Assembly (NCBI RefSeq): GCF_000503055.1
Contig: NZ_AYVY01000016.1
Coordinates: 293-64,292 of the forward strand
Origin: Mesorhizobium sp. LSHC420B00
GTDB lineage: Bacteria > Pseudomonadota > Alphaproteobacteria > Rhizobiales > Rhizobiaceae
Length of the DNA stretch: 64,000 nt
Direction: 5' to 3'
In this document: one piece after another, positions 1 through 6,898 of the stretch
Position numbering within the stretch: position 1 is the stretch's first letter
Layout: every line of letters begins with the position of its first letter
Notes under the pieces: generated by a model
Databases searched by the model: none
What the model was told of the DNA's origin: nothing
The model's input: only the letters and a program-made list of their open reading frames with translations
Translations under genes and position numbers: made by a program

Positions 1-405
1 TATCTCAGCCAGATCGCGTCCGCGGTGATGAGCTCGCATGCAGTCGAGGGAATCCGGCTGGATTTGAAGGTGGATACATATCCGGTGTCAATAAACGTCG
101 CGATGCCGGCGGGACTGGTCGTGAACGAATTGCTGACCAATTCACTAAAACATGCCTTCCGGGGGCGCGACGGCGGCACGATAATGCTGCACAGCATCGT
201 CGATGGCGACGGCTGCCGGGTTATAGTGGCGGACGACGGAATCGGCCTGCCGGAAGGCGAGATGTGGCCCAAGCCAGGCAAGCTTGGAGCGCTGATCGCG
301 CGATCGCTGACCGAGAACGCCAAGGCGCAGCTAGCTGTCGAGTCCAGCGCCAACAAAGGGACGAAGGTGACCATCGTTTTCAAACGGTCGGCGGCAGCAA
401 GCTGA
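1..405 (+). CDS. Sensor histidine kinase, HWE/HisKA_2 type, C-terminal part (5' end outside window)
   Basis: Frame 1 is open from the first base to the TGA at 403-405, so the gene starts left of the window and only about 134 residues are visible. They form the ATP-binding domain of a histidine kinase: an N-box reading NELLTNSLKHAF, a G1-type motif DDGIGLPEG, and a C-terminal strand NKGTKVTIVF. The N-box spacing and the lack of a classical G2 box fit HWE/HisKA_2 kinases, which in alphaproteobacteria often feed PhyR/EcfG general-stress signalling. No sensor or dimerisation domain can be seen, so the signal is unknown. An internal GTG-ATG at 25-30 could be mistaken for a start, but the reading frame upstream stays open and coding-like. 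Confidence 0.85.
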   Translation, partial: YLSQIASAVMSSHAVEGIRLDLKVDTYPVSINVAMPAGLVVNELLTNSLKHAFRGRDGGTIMLHSIVDGDGCRVIVADDGIGLPEGEMWPKPGKLGALIARSLTENAKAQLAVESSANKGTKVTIVFKRSAAAS

Positions 406-861
406 ACGATTGCTGTCGAACATAGCAGGCTGGCGGCTGGCTTCATGTCGCGGGTTTGAGCAGGTGCCTGCAAATAGGCTAGGCGCCCTTCACGGCCTGC
501 TTCACATGGTCGAAATTCCGTCGAAGAGCGGGCAGCTGCATTCCGCGGGAGAAGCAGGATGGAGTAAGCGGGGCGTTTCCCTCGCTTGGGCTGGTCCAGC
601 GTGACCGGCTTCAAGACAGCGGCAGGTGGCGCAGCGAATATTCTCCAATCAGCTCCATTGTCCGCCAACAAGACTGCTGCGTAGCCTGTGTTCGCGCAAC
701 GCCATTTTGCCGGACTTCAGCAGCCCGGGACCTGAGCGGAATTTACACCCATGCGGTCGATTGGCCGATGCTCGCCAAGCCTCGACAATTGCTCTATGCT
801 CTCCTTGGCACGGCATGGTCGTGATTGCGACACGGAAGGCTGTTGTCCTGTGGGGGGGTTC
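406..861. other. Intergenic stretch without recognised gene
   Basis: About 455 bases between the kinase stop and the YceI-OmpA gene. Short open frames exist on both strands but their translations are rich in Arg, Ser, Pro and Cys and resemble no family. A G-run just before 862 probably contributes to the ribosome binding site of the next gene. Confidence 0.5.
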
Positions 862-1968
862 ATGTTCGAAGTCGTCGGAGACTGGAAAACGGGCTCGAGA
901 AGCTGGTTCGCCCTAAACACCCTTGGCTTGATCGTCGCGATATCGGTGCTGTTGTTGCCTGGGCTGGAAAGCGCGAATGCACAGACGAATTGGACACTCG
1001 ACCCGACGGCCTCCGTGCTCACCTACCAGTCGGTCAAGAAGAACACGATCGTCGAAACCAACAAGATCAGGAACATAGCCGGCACTCTTTCTTCGACGGG
1101 TGAGGCCAAGATCACCTTTGACCTCAACTCCGTCGACACGGGTGTCGACCTTCGCAATGTCCGCATGCGGTTCCTTTTCTTTGAGACATTCAAGTATCCG
1201 TCCGCCGAACTGACCGCAAAAGTGGACCCTGCCGCATTGGCCGACCTTGGGACCAAGCGGAGGGTGAAGGCAGTGCTGCCGTTCCGCCTCAACCTGCACG
1301 GGGTCGACAAGGATCTCGAGGCCAATATCGTCGTGACCATGATCAGCGACAGCATGGTCTCCGTCGCTTCGGAGACACCTGTTGCCGTGCATGTCGAGGA
1401 CTTCGGACTGCTGCCGAATGTCGACAAACTGCAGCAGGCCGCCAATGTGACCAACATTGTTCCGACCGCTTCGGTATCATTCGATTTCGTGTTCAACGCC
1501 GACGGCAGCAAGCCCGCTGCCGTGCAGACAGTCGCGGCAAGTACCGCCGACGTCGGACCCGTCCCCACCGATGCCGCGAAAGCGAACTTCAGCGACGAGG
1601 AGTGCCTCAACCGGTTCGCGGTGCTCTCCCGCACCGGGGCCATCTACTTTCGGTCGGCGAGCGCGCGGCTCGACAACCAAAGCCGTCCGCTGCTGGCGGA
1701 GGTGGTTGGCGTGGTGGGCAAGTGCCCCGGCCTGAAGGTAGAGGTTTCCGGCCACACCGATTCCGATGGTTCGCCTGCCACCAACAAGCTGCTGTCGGAG
1801 CGCAGGGCCCAGGCCGTTGCCGATGCCATCGTTGCCGCGGGTATTGCACGAACGCAGATTACGGCAACCGGTTATGGCGAGGAGCGGCCCGTTGCGGCCA
1901 ACGATACGCCGAAGAACAAGGCGCTCAACCGGCGGATCGAGTTTTCCGCCACCAAGCTCGTCAACTGA
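862..1968 (+). CDS. Exported YceI-like domain fused to OmpA-family C-terminal domain
   Basis: A 368-residue protein from ATG 862, preceded by a G-rich ribosome binding site. This start gives a signal peptide: charged start, hydrophobic stretch LGLIVAISVLLLPG, cleavage near SANAQ. The longer in-frame ATG at 751 would put 37 Arg/Ser/Cys-rich residues in front of it. Residues about 40-215 resemble a YceI lipocalin-like domain (LDPTASVLTYQSVKKN, lipid/isoprenoid-binding family). Residues about 255-368 form an OmpA peptidoglycan-binding domain with the typical VSGHTDSDGS, LSERRAQAV and NRRIEFS motifs. YceI proteins are normally stand-alone, so the fusion is unusual. It would anchor a lipid-binding module to peptidoglycan. 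The next gene follows 11 bases later. Confidence 0.85.
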   Translation: MFEVVGDWKTGSRSWFALNTLGLIVAISVLLLPGLESANAQTNWTLDPTASVLTYQSVKKNTIVETNKIRNIAGTLSSTGEAKITFDLNSVDTGVDLRNVRMRFLFFETFKYPSAELTAKVDPAALADLGTKRRVKAVLPFRLNLHGVDKDLEANIVVTMISDSMVSVASETPVAVHVEDFGLLPNVDKLQQAANVTNIVPTASVSFDFVFNADGSKPAAVQTVAASTADVGPVPTDAAKANFSDEECLNRFAVLSRTGAIYFRSASARLDNQSRPLLAEVVGVVGKCPGLKVEVSGHTDSDGSPATNKLLSERRAQAVADAIVAAGIARTQITATGYGEERPVAANDTPKNKALNRRIEFSATKLVN

Positions 1969-1979
1969 GGAAGGACCTC

Positions 1980-3233
1980 TTGTTCCGGTGGGGCTTCGAT
2001 CTGATTGCCTGTTTTGGCAGTGCCCTGCGCGCGATTGGGCTGGTGACACTCTCGCTGCTATTGACATTGACGGCAGCCGATGCCGAACGCCGTGTTGCTC
2101 TGGTCCTTGGCAACTCCCAGTACCAGCATGCGCCGGCGCTGACCAACCCAGTCCGCGACGCGCAGGCTGTTGCCGACCGCCTTGCCAAGTTGGACTTTGA
2201 AGTCGTCTCCGGTTTCGATCTGACCAAATTGCAGACCCAGACCACGATTGCGCAGTTCGCAAAGCAGGTGCGCGGCGCCGACATTGCCCTTTTCTTTTAC
2301 GCCGGCCACGGTTTGCAGGTCTCAGGCAGCAACTACCTGCTTCCGGTCGATGCTGCCTTGGAAGACGAGACCTCGCTTGATTTCGAGGCGGTGCCTGTCG
2401 AGTTCGTTTTGCGGCAAATGTCGCGCGAGACCAGCATAAGACTGATTTTCCTCGACGCCTGTCGAGACAATCCTCTGGCCGAAGTGCTGGCAAAGGCCGC
2501 CGGCGTCAAGGGAGCGAGAAGCGGGCTTGCCGAAATCCCGATCGAGAATGGCGGCGCGGGCACGCTGGTCGCGTTTTCCACGAGTCCCAATCAGGTCGCC
2601 TATGACGGATCGAGCGAACATTCGCCGTTCACGTCCGCGTTGCTTGCCCATATTGGGGCTTCGAACGTCTCCATCACCGACGCGATGAACATGGTCACCG
2701 CCGATGTCTTCAAAGCAACCGCCGGCAAGCAGCGCCCGTGGATCAATGTTTCGCTGACCACCGAGGTCGTTTTGCACAGGGTCGATCTCAACGCGCCGCT
2801 GATCGTCGGCGAAGCGACCGCTCCGCAACAAGCGGAAGACAGCTCGGATGGGCGAAACGCCACCGCAAATTCGTCAGGCGAGGATGAGGCACAGCTTGCA
2901 CTTAATGTCCTGCGTCAGAAAATCCCGAGACTGGCTTCGGACGATCCGATCTTTTTCGACCGACCTGTCGATTTTGGAGATCCAAAGATCGACGGCAAGA
3001 GTATCGCCGAGCTGATCACGGGCAAGCCGCTCTTCACTCCCGTGGAAGGGCTCGACAAAGCGGTTTGGCAGCGCAAGCACTGCAATGGCTGCCATGAGTG
3101 GGATGAGGTTCGGCTGTGCGAACAGGCGAAGAATTTCGCCGCCAACGATGTCTCCGTGCTGCGCCTGCAACATCCGCTCGGGACGCGCTTCAAGGTGGCG
3201 CTGGCGAAGTGGGCGCAAGGCGGCTGCAAGTAA
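1980..3233 (+). CDS. Exported caspase-like (peptidase C14) protein with C-terminal CxxCH motif
   Basis: TTG at 1980 is preceded by GAGGAAGGA and gives a 417-residue protein with a signal sequence or N-terminal membrane anchor (hydrophobic GLVTLSLLLTLTAADA). Residues about 36-260 are a caspase-fold domain. It starts RRVALVLGNSQYQ, the catalytic His is H110 in FFYAGHG, and the catalytic Cys is C161 in IFLDACRDNP. The C-terminal part (about 300-417) is not a known caspase accessory domain; it carries C368-N-G-C371-H372, a c-type haem attachment motif, plus further cysteines. The open frame continues upstream through the YceI-OmpA gene, but that part is out-of-frame shadow. Such proteins are exported orthocaspase-like peptidases of unknown substrate. 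The gene sits immediately after the YceI-OmpA gene and is probably cotranscribed with it. Confidence 0.85.
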   Translation: MFRWGFDLIACFGSALRAIGLVTLSLLLTLTAADAERRVALVLGNSQYQHAPALTNPVRDAQAVADRLAKLDFEVVSGFDLTKLQTQTTIAQFAKQVRGADIALFFYAGHGLQVSGSNYLLPVDAALEDETSLDFEAVPVEFVLRQMSRETSIRLIFLDACRDNPLAEVLAKAAGVKGARSGLAEIPIENGGAGTLVAFSTSPNQVAYDGSSEHSPFTSALLAHIGASNVSITDAMNMVTADVFKATAGKQRPWINVSLTTEVVLHRVDLNAPLIVGEATAPQQAEDSSDGRNATANSSGEDEAQLALNVLRQKIPRLASDDPIFFDRPVDFGDPKIDGKSIAELITGKPLFTPVEGLDKAVWQRKHCNGCHEWDEVRLCEQAKNFAANDVSVLRLQHPLGTRFKVALAKWAQGGCK

Positions 3234-3320
3234 GATCTGGACCTTCGGTTCGAAAATTCCTGGTCAAATAGGCGAGGACCAATCCCCATCTAGACATTCG
3301 TCGTGTGCGGAAATCAGGAA

Positions 3321-3539
3321 ATGGCGCGCTCGAGTGCCACGGATGAGCTCCACAACAGCGTGTCGGCGTGCACCATGATGATGGAGATGAACAAGATTCC
3401 TTTCTGCACGAAGCCTTCTAAGGAGGCTTATATGCGGCAGATGTTGAACGGCGCGCTACGCTCGACGGTCGGCAAGTCAAACGCCCTTAACGATGCCGGT
3501 TACGGCGCCGCGCCGGCAAGAATTGCCATTCCGTTGTAA
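3321..3539 (+). CDS. Small hypothetical protein (weak)
   Basis: A 72-residue frame beginning MARSSATDELHNS. It has an AGGAA directly before the ATG (spacing too short), methionine-rich content (MMMEMNK) and no recognised family. It may be real or chance; no second line of evidence supports it. Confidence 0.2.
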   Translation: MARSSATDELHNSVSACTMMMEMNKIPFCTKPSKEAYMRQMLNGALRSTVGKSNALNDAGYGAAPARIAIPL

Positions 3540-3677
3540 GACTTCTGAGCGAGCCAGATGAGAATAGCAGCGAACTCAAAGGCTCCACCAACGCAACGTA
3601 CCCGACTACGCGCGTTCTAGTGAAAGGGCGCCATAGCCGATCTGGGGGTGGCCTGATGACAAATCGGAGCAACAGGG

Positions 3678-3915
3678 ATGGCAAAGTTTAAAGAAGCCCT
3701 TGAGCGCGGGAAGGAAGCTCGCCGCCAGCAGGAGGAGCCTGTCGTCGAGGTTGGAGGTGGCAAAACGAGATGCCCCCATGGCGGACTTCAGCGAGCAAGC
3801 AAAGGCTTGGTTAGACCACGTCGTGATTGCAGGGCTGGAGGCGGCCAGGGCTGACGTGGCGGGCGAGGTGACTATTGACATAGACACTGCGCCACCGGGC
3901 ACGTCAAAGCCTTAA
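3678..3915 (+). pseudogene. Small hydrophilic gene split by a frameshift
   Basis: ATG 3678 starts a very coding-like amphipathic segment (MAKFKEALERGKEARRQQEE) in frame 3. Around 3750-3780 that frame turns into Arg/Gly-rich noise, while frame 1 becomes coding-like: MADFSEQAKAWLDHVVIAG, followed by a glutamate/aspartate-rich end, stop at 3913-3915. Joined, the two halves would give a soluble helical protein of about 78 residues. A one-base indel near GGTGGCAAAACG (poly-A and poly-C runs follow) would explain the split. The alternative is that the second half is an independent gene starting at ATG 3780. No family recognised. Confidence 0.45.
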
Positions 3916-4163
3916 CACCGTCCATTCGTTTCCAAATCTACAGGAAAGGAGAATTTGAGAAGGCGCCCCGAAGAACCTTTACGGTCAACGTTAAGGTGAG
4001 CGGGGCGGCGTCCGTCTTCGCCAGTGATGGTGAGGGTACAAGCTGGTCACCGCGCGAGCATTTCTGCCACATATTTCCGACCTCCCATTCCACACGAAAT
4101 CGTTTGTTGACCTCTCCTAAGTTCCCGGCAAGATGACCCTAGGGCACCGAGGGGTCGGGTACC

Positions 4164-4376
4164 ATGGATACAGCGCCGGGAGGCATTACGCCTGAAGCTA
4201 TTGCCAGAGCCGTTAAGGCCGCGTCGGACGGCAACGTGGTGTCCCTTAGAACGGCCGTAGCGGCCCTCCGGGCCCTGTGCCCACACGCAGACGAGACGGA
4301 CCTCGAACTGTGTGAAATTCTGATCGATCTGGCGACACATGATGGAAGGGCCGTCCTGCTCGACACCAAAGAATAG
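4164..4376 (+). CDS. Small hypothetical protein
   Basis: A 70-residue protein, MDTAPGGITPEAIARAVKAA at the N-terminus, mostly helical with a balanced composition (ELCEILIDLATHDGRAVLL near the end). A purine-rich GAGGGG lies about 10 bases upstream. No family recognised; codon usage fits the surroundings. It is followed after a few bases by an EcfG-like promoter for the next small gene. Confidence 0.5.
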   Translation: MDTAPGGITPEAIARAVKAASDGNVVSLRTAVAALRALCPHADETDLELCEILIDLATHDGRAVLLDTKE

Positions 4377-4380
4377 CTAA

Positions 4381-4406
4381 GGAACAAATCGGTTCGCCCG
4401 GAGGTT
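4381..4406 (+). promoter_or_regulatory. Candidate EcfG-type (general stress sigma) promoter
   Basis: GGAAC at 4381-4385, 17 bases, then GGTT at 4403-4406. The alphaproteobacterial EcfG consensus is GGAAC, 16-18 bases, CGTT, so only the first -10 base differs. It lies 28 bases before the ATG at 4434. Motif match by eye only. Confidence 0.4.
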
Positions 4407-4433
4407 CGGACCTATTCGCATGTAGGGCCGGCC

Positions 4434-4652
4434 ATGGCTCAGGCCGACGAGAGGAAGCAGAAGCTTATCGCCGACCTCATACGACGGTGGATCACGTCAG
4501 AAGCCGTCCGCGACTACCTTCGCAAGGCGCTAAATCTTCCGGTAGAACAGGGGCTTCCGGGTGAGCACAAGTCTTTGCTGATGAAATTGATCGAGCCGAC
4601 AAAGAGTGACCGCATGATTGGGTTTCTTCGGTCCTCGTCGGGGCGGAAGTAA
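4434..4652 (+). CDS. Small hypothetical protein, possibly stress-induced
   Basis: A 72-residue protein rich in Lys/Arg and Leu (MAQADERKQKLIADLIRRW), predicted helical and soluble, with no recognised domain. It follows a GGAAC-N17-GGTT promoter-like sequence, which would place it under the general stress sigma factor. It stands between two other small genes of similar character. Confidence 0.5.
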   Translation: MAQADERKQKLIADLIRRWITSEAVRDYLRKALNLPVEQGLPGEHKSLLMKLIEPTKSDRMIGFLRSSSGRK

Positions 4653-4817
4653 GCCGTCTAGCGTACCACCTCTGCAACGCATAGGCAGCAGCAACAACTG
4701 ATGAAGTGGACCAAACGTGGGCCGTCAGTGGGACCTCGTGGTGCGCCTTTGCGTCATTAATGGCAGATGGCAAGAAGGAGGGGGCTCTGCGCTCATTCGA
4801 TCAGGACGGGGGCTGAC

Positions 4818-5006
4818 GTGACCAACTCCGCTCTAGCTGATGCCGCCATCACGAAGAGCACGGACAGCCTTCCGACGATTGATCAGTTCAGAAGGCAATC
4901 GTCAGGTGTTGCGCAAGCGGCCAGGTTGGAAGTCGATCAAGAAATGCCGGAGCACTTTGCCGTATTGCTAGCCGCGCTTGACCCAGCGAGAGCAGGAACT
5001 GGCTGA
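4818..5006 (+). CDS. Small acidic protein, weakly NepR-like C-terminus
   Basis: GTG 4818, preceded by a G-run, gives 62 residues; an ATG at 4767 would add 17 Arg/Cys-rich residues and looks less natural. The C-terminal part (EVDQEMPEHFAVLLAALDPA) resembles the P-P-F/L-L-L-L pattern that ends NepR anti-sigma factors, but the rest does not align by eye. Treat as a hypothetical protein; a profile search against NepR would decide. Confidence 0.4.
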   Translation: MTNSALADAAITKSTDSLPTIDQFRRQSSGVAQAARLEVDQEMPEHFAVLLAALDPARAGTG

Positions 5007-5358
5007 CGAGCCTTCGGCGAGCCTGCGTACATCGAATTGATTTCAATGTGGCCCGTTGTGGCAACGCCACACCAAGATCGCGGCGACCCAGGGGCAGCAG
5101 CATATTGCGAGACCTCATCTTCGAGGGCTGAGGCTGGTGGCCCGCACAATCCACCCGATGCCCGCCCTCTAGACCGAGGAAAGCACCGAGACGAAGGGAC
5201 GGAAGACGGTAGCCAACCCGCGGATGAGAATCTGATCAACCGTCATCTCTGAGTTCCACTCTCGGCCCTGTGCAGTTCCAGCCTATCCGACCCCTTTGGA
5301 CATTCGCGCCAAGCAGTTGTTCCCTCTCGCCTACAGCCCAGACAGAAAAGATGCGAGG
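5007..5358. other. Intergenic stretch
   Basis: About 350 bases between the small plus-strand gene and the minus-strand DUF6931 gene. Several short overlapping frames are present; none is convincing. No clear terminator was seen. Confidence 0.4.
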
Positions 5359-5952
5359 CTAGTATGCGTCCGCTGATTGGCGCAGCGCCTCGATCTCGGC
5401 CATCTGTAAGCCCATTTCGACAAAGGCAGATAGAACGGCAAAACGGTCCGCCAGTGCAACACGCGCGAGCCCTGCCAGAACTCCGGCATTGACGGCATGG
5501 GCGGCAGGAAGCGGCTGTAAGGCCGGTGGCAAGGTTGTGCGGCCGACGGATCCGCCAGTACCTAGGCCATTGTCACGCCATCGCGCAGCCAAGGCAATCC
5601 AGGCGCCCGGGGTTGTAGGTGGCACTGCCGCTGCCTGGCCCAGCGCCGCACGATGGTGGGCGCTGCTCGGTTCGCTCACCCAGTTGCTGACGAGTGCGAG
5701 CAGTTTTTGATCGGTTTCATCCAGCAACTCGCTCAAATGCCCAAGGCATTCATGAGCCCACCAGACCGCAGCCCGATCCGGCAGCAGGTAGGCACAAAAG
5801 GTGATTGCCTCTTCGGGAACGCGCCCGGCGAGGAGATCGCGGCAAAAATCGATCGAACGCTGGTCGGTTGGAAGGGTTTGCATGTCTCGGGCAGCGGCGG
5901 GACAAGCCATGAAAAGATCTCGTGCCGTTTTGAATCGGAGCCCGTTGCCCAT
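5359..5952 (-). CDS. DUF6931 family protein
   Basis: A 197-residue soluble protein, MGNGLRFKTARDLFMACPAA at the start. It contains conserved-looking Trp-rich segments (AAVWWAHECLGHLSELLDE) and a Pro-rich centre (TTPGAWIALAARWRDNG). It resembles the DUF6931 proteins encoded in rhizobial T6SS neighbourhoods; molecular function unknown. The ribosome binding site is weak. It is convergent with the caspase-like side and divergent from the OmpA gene at 6138. Family assignment is from memory of the pattern, not a search. Confidence 0.65.
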   Translation of the reverse strand: MGNGLRFKTARDLFMACPAAARDMQTLPTDQRSIDFCRDLLAGRVPEEAITFCAYLLPDRAAVWWAHECLGHLSELLDETDQKLLALVSNWVSEPSSAHHRAALGQAAAVPPTTPGAWIALAARWRDNGLGTGGSVGRTTLPPALQPLPAAHAVNAGVLAGLARVALADRFAVLSAFVEMGLQMAEIEALRQSADAY

Positions 5953-6137
5953 GACGCCACGCTTTCATCGAGAGCCTGTCGGCACTCAAGCCCGCAGCGC
6001 GGCGCGGGTCAAGTCTCAACTTGCGGCGGGGTGATGACCGGCGACACAGCCGCGGCACGGTATTTCCCGCAGACAATTGCTTCGGAATTTGGTATGTTCA
6101 CGGTTGGTAATATCGGATGCTCAACAGGAGTACCGCT

Positions 6138-6674
6138 ATGCGGTGGGCCAGTTCACCTTTGGTGTTGGCGGTCATGGTTTTCTCGACCCATGTTTGCGCC
6201 GACCCTGTCCAGAAATCAGAAGACATCGTCAAGTTTTTTGCCGGCGCGGCCGATCTCGGCAAGTCGCGTGGAATTTGTGTCGGCACCGAGGAGCAGTGCA
6301 AGAGCAGGACCAAAGCAAAAGACGGACTCGCCGAGAAACCCAGTCTCGACATGCTGATCAATTTCGGGCTCGATTCGGCCGAACTCGACGCAACCGCGCG
6401 CGCCGAGCTCGCGGAGTTTGCCAAGGCCCTGAAGGACAATCGGCTGAGCAGTTTCCACTTCGTCGTCGAAGGCTATACCGACGCTTCCGGACCGGCAAAC
6501 TACAATGAGCGGCTCTCACAGCGACGCGCGCAATCTGTGACGTCCTTCCTGACATCAAGCGGCATTGAGGCTGCCCGCATCAACCCGATCGGCCTGGGCG
6601 AAGCGCATCCGCGCAGCCCCAACCCGTACGATGCTGTCAATCGCCGGGTGGAAATGCGCATAAAGACCGAGTAG
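6138..6674 (+). CDS. Secreted OmpA-family peptidoglycan-binding protein
   Basis: ATG 6138 has an ACAGGAG ribosome binding site seven bases upstream and gives 178 residues beginning with a signal peptide (MRWASSPLVLAVMVFSTHVC, cleavage near CADPV). An ATG at 6117 would add seven residues but has no such site. Residues about 70-178 are an OmpA C-terminal domain with VEGYTDASG, LSQRRAQSV and NRRVEMRI. It probably binds peptidoglycan in the periplasm. With the YceI-OmpA protein and the two TssL proteins it is one of four OmpA-domain proteins in the window. Confidence 0.85.
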   Translation: MRWASSPLVLAVMVFSTHVCADPVQKSEDIVKFFAGAADLGKSRGICVGTEEQCKSRTKAKDGLAEKPSLDMLINFGLDSAELDATARAELAEFAKALKDNRLSSFHFVVEGYTDASGPANYNERLSQRRAQSVTSFLTSSGIEAARINPIGLGEAHPRSPNPYDAVNRRVEMRIKTE

Positions 6675-6898
6675 CGAAACTCTGGCCCATGCTGCCGGAA
6701 AACTGTGCGGCAGTTTCGAGCCACAACTGCTTTGCCGCGAGCAGGCAGCCGTTTGAATGCTGCTGTCAGTCCTCCAGCACGCCGCCCATCACCACACTGG
6801 CGCCGAATTACAGAGCCTTGGTCGGGAAATCGCTGACCCCGCGGACCAATCGGTCTGCGCCTGCGAAGCGGCTGCGACTTGCGACGCCATGCCCTGGC

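Noticed and set aside
913..1643. Minus-strand open frames opposite the YceI-OmpA gene
   Set aside because: The plus-strand protein has a clear signal peptide and OmpA motifs; these are shadows.
5037..5252. Plus-strand 71-codon frame
   Set aside because: Gly/Pro/Asp-rich translation, no ribosome binding site, no family; considered chance.
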